This document shows positions 1-8,137 of a stretch of 64,000 nucleotides of DNA, piece after piece (within the stretch, counting starts at the first letter, position 1; each line of letters begins with the position of its first letter). Both the position numbers and the translations under genes were made by a program. The notes under the pieces are model-generated. The model made no database searches, was not told where the DNA came from, and saw only the letters and a list, made by a program, of their open reading frames with translations. The stretch is from Fibrobacter sp. (lineage in GTDB: Bacteria > Fibrobacterota > Fibrobacteria > Fibrobacterales > Fibrobacteraceae). Location of the stretch: the NCBI GenBank assembly GCA_024398875.1, contig JAKSIJ010000011.1, forward strand, positions 24,044-88,043, written 5' to 3'.

Positions 1-885
1 TTCCTCATCCAGGTGCACATAGAGAATGGGCTTGTCGCAGCATTCCATTTCCAGATGACGGGCGAGAACCTCTTTTGCCTTTCGCTTGGCTTCCTTGATG
101 GGGAGGTTGTCATTGATGTTGAAATCCCAGACCTGGTAACTCACGCCGAACTGAATGCCTTCCAGCTTGTCTCTATTGTGGCTGAGGAAGCCACTCAAAC
201 CTCCGGAGAGGTTGGTGTTGATCATGGCGTCGCAGTAACCGGGGGAGGGGAATAGCACTTTCCGGGCGAAGAAAATCCCAGCCTTCAAAAGGCTTACCTT
301 GCCCCAGAATTCATAGCCGTCCATGTTGTAGTTTTCACGAGGAAGCCCCATTGCCTCGATTTCGCTGGAGAGCACATGGAAGTCGTAGGTGATGTTGTGG
401 ACGGTAAAAAAGAAAGGAACGTCTCCAAAGTCTTCCTTGTAGGCGGTATGAGTCAGGGCCCCCGCCATGGCGCCACCCCATTCGTGTCCGAGAATGGCTT
501 TGCACTGGAACCCCGTCTCTTTGGCGTAGGTCAGGGCGGCAGAGGCGAGGAAGGCGAACCGGAGGTGGTTGTCTCCATAGGGGACTGCATTGGGTGGTCC
601 GTACACAAAGGGCCGTTCAAAGTATTCTTCGTTGTAGATGTAGGTGTGGAAGGGGTCTTTCAGGGATTTCCAGATTTCGAAGGGCTTCCCCTGAAGCTTT
701 TCCACCCCCTTAAAAACGCACTGGTAGCTGTAAAGATCCACCAGATTGCTTTTATAGAAGGGAGAGCAGGTCACAGCATTGGCTCCGGCCCTTGCAAAGG
801 CGTCGGTCATGCGGTTTACCGCCGTCGCCAGGGGGCTCGGGGTCTGCCACCTTCCCGCTTCGGGGCTAATGACCAGAATTTCCAT
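1..885 (-). CDS. glgA: Glycogen/starch synthase-like GT5 glycosyltransferase, N-terminal part (partial)
   Basis: Reading from the ATG at 885 to the left edge gives 295 residues without a stop; the gene continues outside the window. The N-terminus (MEILVISPEAGRW) and the stretch FFFTVHNITYDFHV, followed by a LLKAGIFFARKVLFPSPGY segment, match the N-terminal Rossmann half of bacterial glycogen synthases (GT5), which transfer glucose from ADP-glucose to glycogen. The KxGG loop that normally binds ADP-glucose near residue 15 is not visible; RWQTPSPLATAV stands there, so this may be a divergent subfamily or use another donor. It is divergent from the lipoprotein at 1030. The maltokinase-like gene at 47600 belongs to a related pathway. 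The GT5 fold seems clear, the exact substrate less so. Confidence 0.72.
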   Translation of the reverse strand, partial: MEILVISPEAGRWQTPSPLATAVNRMTDAFARAGANAVTCSPFYKSNLVDLYSYQCVFKGVEKLQGKPFEIWKSLKDPFHTYIYNEEYFERPFVYGPPNAVPYGDNHLRFAFLASAALTYAKETGFQCKAILGHEWGGAMAGALTHTAYKEDFGDVPFFFTVHNITYDFHVLSSEIEAMGLPRENYNMDGYEFWGKVSLLKAGIFFARKVLFPSPGYCDAMINTNLSGGLSGFLSHNRDKLEGIQFGVSYQVWDFNINDNLPIKEAKRKAKEVLARHLEMECCDKPILYVHLDEE

Positions 886-1029
886 GCTTCCTACTCTTTT
901 TTTAGAAAATTTTTACGGATAAAAAAATTACAGGCCAAATTTATTTAATTAAATTAGTGTTGACTAGACCAAAAAGTTGATTTGTCCGACGAAAGGTCTG
1001 TTTTTGAACTTTACATAGAGGATTCTATA

Positions 1030-2088
1030 ATGAAGAAATTCCTGATTGCTGCTTTGACCGTGAGTGTCGCCCTGGCTCTTACCGGTTGTAAGGGAACCAA
1101 CGAAAAGCGTGGTGACGAACACCTGAAGGAAGGCCGTTTCCGCAATGCCATCAACTCTTACTTGGATGCCAAGAAGAAGAACAGCATGTCTGATGAGTTC
1201 TATGACAACTTCACGCTGGCACTGGTTCGCGCTGCTGAAATCGAAGCCAAGAAGGATGTGAACAGCGACCTCATCAATGGCTACTTTGAAAAGGCCTCCG
1301 TGAACATGGCCGAAGTGAAGAAGCAGGAAGTGGTGGAAGAATATGTGACCACTCTCGCTACTGTGGGTAAGAACCAGGCCTCTCAGGAAGGTGTGGACTA
1401 TGCCACTATCATTAACGCTTTTGCAAAGATGGATACCGCTCTTGCCACTGCCAAGGCTCGTGGCGCTGGCGAAGCAACCGTGAAGACTCTCCGCAACGAA
1501 GCTGAAAATGCTTACGTTGCCAAGAACCTGGGCGATGCCAAGTCTGAATCTGACCCGGTGGTTGCCGCATATCAGATTATGAAGATTGCAGAAATGGCTC
1601 CAGAGAATGCTGAAGTCAAGGAAGCTCTGAACAAGAACCGCATCGATACTCGCGGTTACTTCCTCATCTTCGGCGAACAGATTGGCGAAAAGGTGAACCG
1701 CCGCATCGACAAGTGGGGCTATGTCATGGCATTCCCCACCATCAAGATGGCTCCGGGTAGCCTCGCTGGCGAACTCCAGTTCTGGGCTTCTACCGGTAAC
1801 AACACCAAGTTGGACCCGAGCAAGATCAAGCTGGTCTCTACCGATGGTAAGGAAGTCGTTGCCAAGGCTGGCACTGGCTGGTGCGAAGCTGAAGTCCTCG
1901 AAGGCAAGAAGGGCGAAGAAAAGATTGAAAAGAAGAAGAAGAACCTGAAGGCTGGCGAAATTGGCGACTTGATGAACGAGTTCCAGTGCTCCCTGAATGT
2001 GACCTTCTCTTACGACAAGGATTTCGTTCCTGACTACGTGGAATACAAGGACGAATTCGGCATTGGCCGCAAGTACCTTGGTCAGTAA
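1030..2088 (+). CDS. Lipoprotein of unknown function with TPR-like start
   Basis: This 352-residue protein begins MKKFLIAALTVSVALALTGC, a clear lipoprotein signal with the lipidated Cys at residue 20. I chose the ATG at 1030, not the in-frame start at 982, because it begins the signal peptide and follows an AGAGGA ribosome site. Residues about 30-60 (GDEHLKEGRFRNAINSYLDA) look like one tetratricopeptide-type helix pair, which in other envelope lipoproteins mediates assembly. The rest is rich in Lys and Glu and I do not recognise it. A rho-independent terminator follows at 2113, so it is probably transcribed alone. Likely anchored in the inner or outer membrane. Confidence 0.82.
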   Translation: MKKFLIAALTVSVALALTGCKGTNEKRGDEHLKEGRFRNAINSYLDAKKKNSMSDEFYDNFTLALVRAAEIEAKKDVNSDLINGYFEKASVNMAEVKKQEVVEEYVTTLATVGKNQASQEGVDYATIINAFAKMDTALATAKARGAGEATVKTLRNEAENAYVAKNLGDAKSESDPVVAAYQIMKIAEMAPENAEVKEALNKNRIDTRGYFLIFGEQIGEKVNRRIDKWGYVMAFPTIKMAPGSLAGELQFWASTGNNTKLDPSKIKLVSTDGKEVVAKAGTGWCEAEVLEGKKGEEKIEKKKKNLKAGEIGDLMNEFQCSLNVTFSYDKDFVPDYVEYKDEFGIGRKYLGQ

Positions 2089-2112
2089 TCTTAAACGGAT
2101 TGCTTGAATTTG

Positions 2113-2142
2113 AAGACCTGCTCGAAAGGGCGGGTCTTTTTT
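2113..2142 (+). terminator. Rho-independent terminator after the 1030-2088 lipoprotein
   Basis: AAGACCTGC (2113-2121) pairs with GCGGGTCTT (2130-2138) through one G-U pair across an 8-base loop, followed by a run of T. It lies 25 bases after the stop codon. Just beyond it, TTGTGATAGTGTCGCG recurs 21 bases later as TTGTGATAGCGTCGCG, a short direct repeat of unknown meaning. Confidence 0.85.
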
Positions 2143-2179
2143 GTGATAGTGTCGCGTTTTCTTGTGATAGCGTCGCGGG

Positions 2180-3457
2180 TTAGGCAATTACTTCGCCAAT
2201 AAGGGCAAAGGGCTCAGCGTCGGTAATGCGGACGTGCAGTTTTTGGCCTATGGGGAAGGAACCTTGGATGGCGACGGGCCGGTAAGCCGAGTTGCGGGCG
2301 ATGGTAGTACCTTCCCGGTAGCCGGATTTTTCTATGACTACAAATTCTTCATGTCCTATCCAGTGGCCGTTGTTTTCTTCTGCAACTTGCTGGAAAATGT
2401 CTGCAAGGGCTGCGGAACGTTCATGCTTCATGGAATCGGGAACGGGAGGGTAGTTGCTTGCGTCGTCAAACTTTGCAGCTACAGTTCCTGCGCGGGCCAC
2501 GAACCGCGTGATATTGCAGACAGTAGGCCGTGTGTTGCGAATGAGATTGCAGGTTGCTTCAAAGTCCTGCTCCGTTTCTCCGGGGAAGCCCACGATGATG
2601 TCCGTGCTCAAAGTGAAAAGCGGAAATTCCTTGAGGAAAGCTTCCGCCAGGATTTCGTAGTCCTGAACGGTATGGCGGCGGTTCATGCCCTTCAGTACAG
2701 ATTCGCTCCCGCTTTGAACGGGGAGATGAATGAACTTGTAGACCCGTTCGTCTTTGTAGCATTCCAGCAAAGCGTCTTTGTACTGCAGAATATGCCGCGG
2801 ATTTCCCATACCGAGGCGGATGCGGTAATCGCCTGGAACGTGAACGAGAATTTTTTGCACCAGTTCGGCGAGGTTCGTTCCCATGTCAAAACCGTAGCAG
2901 CCGCAGTCCTGGCCGGTGAGCTGAATTTCTTTGCAACCGTCAGCGACGAGGGCGGCGACGTTTTTTACGATGATTTCGGGACTGAAACTGCGGAGCCGCC
3001 CCTTTACCAGATGGGTACTGCAGAAACTGCAGGCGTCGAGGCAGCCCTCCTCAATATTTACGATGCCGATGAAGGAATTTTCTCGCAACTTCGGGTGACG
3101 CAGATTCTCTTCGCCATTAGCGGCATCGGGGAAGGTGACGCTAGGACAAATACGGAGTGCTTCCGCCCGAAAGTCCCTGGGCGCACAACCTGTGATATAA
3201 ATTCTGGCCTTGGGAAATTTTTCCGTCGTATTGCGGAGGAGTTTGAGGGCCCCTGCGTTCCCCTTCACAGTACAAACGTTGAGGTAGAAGGCATCGGGCG
3301 CGCGGTTTGCATCCGGTGCGCTGTTTGGATCTATCGTAAAAACAATTTCCGGCGCCGGTTCCCCTTTGCTCAAAGCCTCTTGCAAAAGTTTCCGCGCTAG
3401 CTTCTCTCCATCTCCAAAATTGGCAGCACAACCCTGGCTTATGATGGCAATTTTCAT
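2180..3457 (-). CDS. mtaB: Radical-SAM tRNA methylthiotransferase, MtaB/MiaB family
   Basis: This 425-residue protein has the methylthiotransferase layout: an N-terminal domain with Cys10, Cys62 and Cys91 for one 4Fe-4S cluster, then the radical-SAM motif Cys139-x3-Cys143-x2-Cys146 (EGCLDACSFC). It would add a methylthio group to modified A37 of tRNAs. The phrases NVCTVKGNAG, YITGCAPRD and QLTGQDCGCYG resemble the archaeal/eukaryotic e-MtaB (CDKAL1) branch acting on t6A37 more than MiaB, but I cannot settle that by eye. A TRAM-like basic tail ends the protein. The start overlaps the stop of the upstream SpoIID-like gene by 4 bases, so the two are probably translationally coupled. Confidence 0.82.
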   Translation of the reverse strand: MKIAIISQGCAANFGDGEKLARKLLQEALSKGEPAPEIVFTIDPNSAPDANRAPDAFYLNVCTVKGNAGALKLLRNTTEKFPKARIYITGCAPRDFRAEALRICPSVTFPDAANGEENLRHPKLRENSFIGIVNIEEGCLDACSFCSTHLVKGRLRSFSPEIIVKNVAALVADGCKEIQLTGQDCGCYGFDMGTNLAELVQKILVHVPGDYRIRLGMGNPRHILQYKDALLECYKDERVYKFIHLPVQSGSESVLKGMNRRHTVQDYEILAEAFLKEFPLFTLSTDIIVGFPGETEQDFEATCNLIRNTRPTVCNITRFVARAGTVAAKFDDASNYPPVPDSMKHERSAALADIFQQVAEENNGHWIGHEEFVVIEKSGYREGTTIARNSAYRPVAIQGSFPIGQKLHVRITDAEPFALIGEVIA

Positions 3458-4818
3458 TTTTCAAACCGCTGGATGGTAATGCCCGTATAGTAGTGCTTCA
3501 GAATCTCGTCGTACTTCTGGCCAGCTTGAGCTCTTGCGCGTACGCCCATCTGGCACATGCCTACACCATGCCCAAAGCCTTTGCCGGAGAGAATCCAGTT
3601 GTCGCCATCCCGAGAAATTCGGAAGAAGGAGGAGGGCAGGATTGTGCCCTTGTTTTTGAAAAGCCAGCGGGTTTTGTCGCTGATGATTTCAAAACTTCCT
3701 TTGTCTGTAATCACTTCCATGGTGAGAATGCGACCGCTGGGGAGCGTATCCTTGATGACGATGTCCGTCACTTTTGTAAAGTCCTTGACTTTTGCCTTCA
3801 CTTCGCCAGCATTTTCCTTAGCCATTTTCTGCACTTCTGCGTCACTGAACTTGCGCTCCCAAGTGCTGTAGCTAGATTCGTTGCACCAGGGCGTTCCATC
3901 TTCCCGCAAATCAGGCTTGCTCCTCAGATAGGGAATGTCTTCTTTATTCCAGGTGGCCATGACTTCAGTTTCTCCGCCGCAGGTCGAATGATAGTAGGCG
4001 GTGATGAATGCTCCATCGTAAGTCATGGCTTCGCCGGCTGTTTCCTTCACGGCGGAATCCGTGAGGCTGGTAGCGCTTTGAAGGCCTTTGTAGACCTGGT
4101 CCTTTGTGTCGGCAAATACATCAAATCCTAAACTTTCGCGACTGCCGAAATGCTTATAGGCGTAGGTGCGTGCCGCTACCGCTTGGGCTTTCAATGCTTC
4201 GAATCGGGAACTGTCCAACTTTCCGATTTCGTAAGGAATTACGCCCCGGATGTATTCTTCTATGTCCACCACATTGATGGCGTTCAGTTTTCCCTTGTTG
4301 ATGGCAATGTCAAAATATCCAGGATAGCAGGCGGTCTTCAATGATTTCTTGTCGGGAGCGATGGCGATGCAAGTACCCTCATCATAGATTTCCTTGGCTT
4401 CCACCTCCATGGAATTTTCCTTGCCCTGAAATTTCAACTTTTTCCCTGCGGCGGTAATGCGGATTTCTTCGCCACCGCGGATGAGGTACAGTTCTTTCGC
4501 GTCAGTGTAAACCCCGACGCGTATGGGGCGGTTCAGTTCTGCAGGAATGGGCTTGGATTCAATGGTTTGGCTTGCGATGGCGCTGTTCGCGGGACTCTTG
4601 ACGGCTGCGGATTTTGCGATTCCTGTAGAGCCAGCTTCTATGGGTGTGAAGTTGGCAGGTACGACCTCATCATCATTACTTTCGACAGCAGCTTTAGATT
4701 CTACTTTTTGCGAAGATTTTGGCATGTCGTCAAATTCCGGCAACACAAAATCTTCGGCAGCAAACGTCGCTGCAGCGAGAATAAAAAGAGTGAGGGAAAA
4801 TAGAGGTCGCCAGTTCAT
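3454..4818 (-). CDS. SpoIID/LytB domain protein
   Basis: This 454-residue protein carries a signal peptide (SLTLFILAAATFAAED). From about residue 185 it has the SpoIID core: IEEYIRGVIPYEIG, LKAQAVAARTYAY, AYYHSTCGGETE and a C-terminal GKGFGHGVGMCQMGV. SpoIID is a lytic transglycosylase acting on peptidoglycan stripped of stem peptides, and LytB homologues enhance amidases. Outside sporulating Firmicutes the family is found in many diderm lineages, where it probably acts in periplasmic wall turnover. Residues about 25-90 are a low-complexity Ser/Ala/Glu linker. It lies 13 bases downstream of def and overlaps the next gene by 4 bases. Confidence 0.85.
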   Translation of the reverse strand: MNWRPLFSLTLFILAAATFAAEDFVLPEFDDMPKSSQKVESKAAVESNDDEVVPANFTPIEAGSTGIAKSAAVKSPANSAIASQTIESKPIPAELNRPIRVGVYTDAKELYLIRGGEEIRITAAGKKLKFQGKENSMEVEAKEIYDEGTCIAIAPDKKSLKTACYPGYFDIAINKGKLNAINVVDIEEYIRGVIPYEIGKLDSSRFEALKAQAVAARTYAYKHFGSRESLGFDVFADTKDQVYKGLQSATSLTDSAVKETAGEAMTYDGAFITAYYHSTCGGETEVMATWNKEDIPYLRSKPDLREDGTPWCNESSYSTWERKFSDAEVQKMAKENAGEVKAKVKDFTKVTDIVIKDTLPSGRILTMEVITDKGSFEIISDKTRWLFKNKGTILPSSFFRISRDGDNWILSGKGFGHGVGMCQMGVRARAQAGQKYDEILKHYYTGITIQRFEK

Positions 4819-4831
4819 AGCCGGCTCCCTT

Positions 4832-5371
4832 TTATTTCTTTTTCAGCTTGGACTGAGTTTCCTTGGCCATCTTCCGCAACTTGGATTGATTCAAGGTGCG
4901 GTCGGATGTGGAAATTTTATCGACGAAGAGGTCGCCATTCAGGTGGTCTACTTCGTGCTGAATGCAACGGGCAAAGAGACCTTCGCAATGGCGGATTTCC
5001 TGAGGTTCGCCGTTGATGTCGAAGAACCGCACCGCCACTTTATCCGGGCGCACCACGTTGCAGAAGATGTCGGGCACGGAAAGGCAACCTTCGTCGTAAT
5101 CGCAGGGCTTTGCGTCTTCTTCAGGTTCCCATTCCGGGTTGAACATGATGTGGGGATCCTTCTCCTCTTCTTCAGGGAGAGTAGTGTCGATAACCACCAG
5201 ACGGATGTTCTTTCCTATTTGGGGCGCCGCTAAACCGCAGCCGGGAGCGTCGTAGAGCGTTTCCAGCATGTCCATCGCCAGCTGACGGAGTTCAGGAGTG
5301 ATTTCCCTGATGGGCTCAGACTTTTTGCGGAGGACTGGATCGCCGTATTTACAAATGGGGAGAATCGCCAT
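4832..5371 (-). CDS. def: Peptide deformylase
   Basis: This 179-residue enzyme removes the formyl group from N-terminal methionine of new proteins. All three family motifs are present: GCGLAAPQIG (44-53), EGCLSVP (94-100, metal ligand Cys96) and QHEVDHLNG (138-146, ligands His139 and His143, catalytic Glu140). The length is typical. It lies 16 bases after yajC in the same direction and 13 bases before the SpoIID-like gene, so these are probably one transcript. It is unlinked to fmt in this window. Confidence 0.96.
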   Translation of the reverse strand: MAILPICKYGDPVLRKKSEPIREITPELRQLAMDMLETLYDAPGCGLAAPQIGKNIRLVVIDTTLPEEEEKDPHIMFNPEWEPEEDAKPCDYDEGCLSVPDIFCNVVRPDKVAVRFFDINGEPQEIRHCEGLFARCIQHEVDHLNGDLFVDKISTSDRTLNQSKLRKMAKETQSKLKKK

Positions 5372-5387
5372 TGCGCTACCTTAAAGA

Positions 5388-5768
5388 TTACTTCTTTTCT
5401 TCGGCTTTTGCGTCAGCCTTGGGTTCGGCATTGAGAACCTTCAGAATGGCTGCCTTTTCGAAGTCAATCAAAGTCGTGGAACCGGTACGGACGGTAATGA
5501 TGCTGGAGCCGTCTTCAATGTTGGTGACAGTACCGATGATGCCGGCGGCGGTCATCACCTTGTCGCCCTTCTTCAATTCCTTGCGCATCTGGTCCATCTT
5601 CTTCATTTCCTTCTGCTTCGGACGGATGAAGAAGAGCCACATCACCACAAAGAGGAGAATGAGGGGGAGGAAGCTAGCGAGGGCGCTGGGCTGTTCTGCT
5701 TGAGCGGCATCCTGAGCAAAAATGGTGGAGGCGCTTGCCAAAGTGATGAGAAGGGTCTTGATTTTCAT
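5388..5768 (-). CDS. yajC: Preprotein translocase accessory subunit YajC
   Basis: This 126-residue protein has a hydrophobic segment at about 31-48 (LPLILLFVVMWLFFI) followed directly by RPKQKEMKKMDQMRKELKKGDKV, the hallmark of YajC, which associates with SecDF-YidC at the Sec channel. GIIGTVTNIEDG continues the soluble domain. An N-terminal hydrophobic stretch (MKIKTLLITLASASTIFAQ) precedes the usual membrane span, so this version may carry a cleavable signal or a second span. The tail is rich in Lys, Ala and Glu. An AAAGG ribosome site precedes the start. SecD and SecF are not in the window. Confidence 0.93.
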   Translation of the reverse strand: MKIKTLLITLASASTIFAQDAAQAEQPSALASFLPLILLFVVMWLFFIRPKQKEMKKMDQMRKELKKGDKVMTAAGIIGTVTNIEDGSSIITVRTGSTTLIDFEKAAILKVLNAEPKADAKAEEKK

Positions 5769-5904
5769 AATAAACCTTTGGTTGAATTTTTACAGAAAAC
5801 AATATAGTAATTCACAATTCACAATTTAAAATTCAAAATTCATAATTGCCTCGGAAAATTTTACTGCCCGAAATCTCTTGTAATTCGTACCTCATAATTC
5901 ATAA
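5769..5904. repeat. AT-rich mosaic repeat between yajC and the cyclic-nucleotide-binding gene
   Basis: The gap holds iterated fragments of AATTCACAATT, AAAATTCAAAATTC and AATTCATAATT at about 5810-5906. The same vocabulary recurs at 23250, 39660, 46520, 47345 and 52100. There is no open reading frame or clear terminator inside. Confidence 0.6.
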
Positions 5905-6834
5905 TTAATCAATGAGTTTCTTGTCCAGCAGGGGGAAGATGCGATTCATTTCCAAGAGGTCTAGGCTCTTTTCAAATTCGGCATAGAAGCAGGGAACATT
6001 ATCCAGAGGGGCATGAATGTCAAACGGCTGGTCGGTTACGAAAACGCCTTTGTGCACAAGGGGAGCAACAATGCGGGAGGTAAGGGTGAAGTGCATGGAC
6101 TTCTTTGCCTCTTCTTTCAGTAGTTCCGTTGGGATGGTGCAAATGCCGTCGTTGCTGGTGAGCCGGTTCCCTTTGGCTAGCTGGAGGAATACAGTAAGCA
6201 CCATCTGCTCCGTCATGGAGAGAATGTTTGGCGAAACCTGCTTGTGGAGGGCCCGATACTTCAAGGTGTGATAGAGCAGTGGAATCACTTGCAGGCTTTC
6301 TGCGCGGACCACATCCCGCTCCATTTTCAATAACTTCAATTCTTCGAGAATCTGCAATAGATGGTTGGCTTCTTCGGGCGCGGTGCCGTTCATGTCGTGA
6401 AGCTTTTCCTGCAACAGCAGTAGCGGAATCGTGTCCGTCTTGGAATTCTCAATGTACTTCGCAAACAGGAAGAGGAGCGGAGGCAGCGCCTGCACCAAAT
6501 CGCTTTTCTTCTTGTTCTCTTCGGCGATGTGCCTCCGGCTTACGAGGAAACTCATGATGGAATTTATCCAGGAGGGCTTCGTGTCTAGAATTTCCTTCAG
6601 TTGTTCCTGCTCGATAACCAGGACTTCGCTGTCTTCTTCTGCCTGGATGGTGAGCTCCCGCGGGGCGGTTTCTAACAAACTAAGTTCCCCGATGATGGAC
6701 CCCGGCTCGAAATACTCCGGCTCGCTTTCGGGATTCTTGCGGCTAGTGCCCTTGAACATGCCGGATTGGACGATGTAGAGCGAGTTCCCCCGTTCCCCTT
6801 CCAGGCACAGATATTCACCTTCGGCGATGAGCAT
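5905..6834 (-). CDS. Cyclic-nucleotide-binding-domain protein (downstream paralogue)
   Basis: I place the start at the ATG at 6834 (MLIAEGEYLCLEG), giving 309 residues. It overlaps the upstream stop codon as TAATG, and the longer reading would add 35 residues antiparallel to known folds. Residues 1-95 form a CNB cassette: YIVQSGMFKGTS, PGSIIGELSLL and APRELTIQAEEDSEV. The GELSLL...PREL phosphate-binding cassette keeps Glu and Arg, so nucleotide binding is plausible. The remaining 210 residues are helical with two possible winged-helix units (for example FAKYIENSKTDTIP), unlike the single C-terminal HTH of CRP. Probably a signal-responsive regulator. The upstream gene is a paralogue. Confidence 0.75.
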   Translation of the reverse strand: MLIAEGEYLCLEGERGNSLYIVQSGMFKGTSRKNPESEPEYFEPGSIIGELSLLETAPRELTIQAEEDSEVLVIEQEQLKEILDTKPSWINSIMSFLVSRRHIAEENKKKSDLVQALPPLLFLFAKYIENSKTDTIPLLLLQEKLHDMNGTAPEEANHLLQILEELKLLKMERDVVRAESLQVIPLLYHTLKYRALHKQVSPNILSMTEQMVLTVFLQLAKGNRLTSNDGICTIPTELLKEEAKKSMHFTLTSRIVAPLVHKGVFVTDQPFDIHAPLDNVPCFYAEFEKSLDLLEMNRIFPLLDKKLID

Positions 6835-7748
6835 TACAGCACCCCCCGAATGTTGGCTGCATAGCGGAGCGCCAGTTGGTAGTAGAGAATCTTGTCCTTG
6901 TTCACCTGGAAGGAACTGTCGTCGCAAACCTTGAACCACCCGAAGGAGATCATCTTAATCCATTCCGTCACATTGATGGCGATTCCAGAATCTGTAAAGA
7001 ATTTAAGCCAGGAGGGGGCGTCGGTTTGCACGTCTTTCTGGAGTGCGGCGAGAAGGGTGAGTGCCTTTTTTTGAGTGTCTGTCAGTTGGAAGGGCGCCCA
7101 GGGCTTGTTCTTTTCCGAAGCTTTTTGGTAGTCCACGTAAATCTGGAGAAGCATGGGGTGGTCGGAGCAGATTTCCGTGCCCTTTTCGCCCTTCCGGATT
7201 TCCAAAAATTGCCGTCTGGCTAGCGCTTTCAAATCGGCCTGGATTTGAGATTCTGGAATCTTGGTCTGCCAGCGGAATTCCCTGCAGAGTTCGTTCATAG
7301 GGTAGTTTTTTTTCGGCTCTAGATGGCTGATGTATTCCGACAGGCTTTTGAGAGTGTTTTGCACCCGAGGCTTTCGCGTGGCGTCCTTCAGTTTGCGGGT
7401 TTGGGCAGAAAGTCCCTTGATTACCGCCAATAGCCATAGGGGGAGCGTCTTCAGCTCCGATTCCATGCAGTCTTCGGAGATAAGGGTGATTTCAGAGTCC
7501 TGGGTGGCTTCCAAGGTGTACTTGAAGGGTTCCCTCTCTAGGAGTGCCGCGACGCCAACCAGCTCACCGGGCTGCATTTTGAAGATTGTCCTTGCAGGGA
7601 TTTCACTTCTGTCCACCGCTGCAAGTTCGCCCTTGTTCAGAATGATGATGTTTCGCGTTTCATCGTCCGGCGAATATACAACAAAACCCGCCTTCACGCT
7701 TACCTGCGTGGGCGGGATTAATTGCTTGTGGGAATCCCCCGTACTCAT
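6834..7748 (-). CDS. Cyclic-nucleotide-binding-domain protein (upstream paralogue)
   Basis: This 304-residue protein starts MSTGDSHKQLIPP. Its first 110 residues form a CNB fold (IIILNKGELAAVD, MQPGELVGVAALL). The phosphate-binding cassette reads LEREPFKYTLEAT and lacks the expected Arg, so it may not bind cyclic nucleotide. After a basic linker (QTRKLKDATRKPR) comes a winged-helix-like stretch at about 130-185 (LSEYISHLEPKKNYPMNELCREF, in part) and a second helical domain. The layout matches its downstream neighbour, and the TAATG junction suggests coupled translation and perhaps a heteromer. It lies 26 bases upstream of rplS's stop side but in a separate transcript direction order: rplS ends before it begins. 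Confidence 0.72.
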   Translation of the reverse strand: MSTGDSHKQLIPPTQVSVKAGFVVYSPDDETRNIIILNKGELAAVDRSEIPARTIFKMQPGELVGVAALLEREPFKYTLEATQDSEITLISEDCMESELKTLPLWLLAVIKGLSAQTRKLKDATRKPRVQNTLKSLSEYISHLEPKKNYPMNELCREFRWQTKIPESQIQADLKALARRQFLEIRKGEKGTEICSDHPMLLQIYVDYQKASEKNKPWAPFQLTDTQKKALTLLAALQKDVQTDAPSWLKFFTDSGIAINVTEWIKMISFGWFKVCDDSSFQVNKDKILYYQLALRYAANIRGVL

Positions 7749-7774
7749 CGGGAAATAACCCCTGGTTCCAGAGA

Positions 7775-8122
7775 TTAGGCCTGGCGCTCGTCGATACGGG
7801 CGGCCTTACCACGGAGGTCGCGCATGTAGTAGATGCGAGCCTGATGAACCTTACCAGCGCGATCCAGAACGATGGAATCGATGCGGGGAGAGTTCATGGG
7901 GAAGATACGTTCCACAGCCACAGAGCCGCTCATCTTGCGGACGGTAAGAGTCTTGCCGATGCCGCTGTTCTTCTGCTGGATGACAACACCCTTGAACGGC
8001 TGGATACGTTCCTTGGTACCTTCAATAACCTTCACGTTCACAGTGACGGTGTCGCCAGCGCGGAAGTTAGGCATGTCAGCCTTCAAATTTTCATTTTGGA
8101 TTGCTTCAATATTCAGGGACAT
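7775..8122 (-). CDS. rplS: 50S ribosomal protein L19
   Basis: This 115-residue protein matches L19 throughout: MPNFRAGDTVTVNVKVIEG, RIQPFKGVVIQ, VRKMSGSVAVERIFPMNSP and ARIYYMRDLRGKAARI. L19 sits at the 30S-50S interface. It is the last gene of the rpsP-rimM-trmD-rplS order, 15 bases after trmD. The cyclic-nucleotide-binding gene follows 26 bases downstream on the same strand, so read-through is possible. Confidence 0.97.
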   Translation of the reverse strand: MSLNIEAIQNENLKADMPNFRAGDTVTVNVKVIEGTKERIQPFKGVVIQQKNSGIGKTLTVRKMSGSVAVERIFPMNSPRIDSIVLDRAGKVHQARIYYMRDLRGKAARIDERQA

Positions 8123-8137
8123 AATTGTGACCTCGTT

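Noticed and set aside
964..2187. 407-codon minus-strand frame opposite the lipoprotein
   Set aside because: It is antiparallel to the lipoprotein codons, has no ribosome site and an implausible hydrophobic/His-rich sequence; the plus-strand gene has a clear signal peptide.
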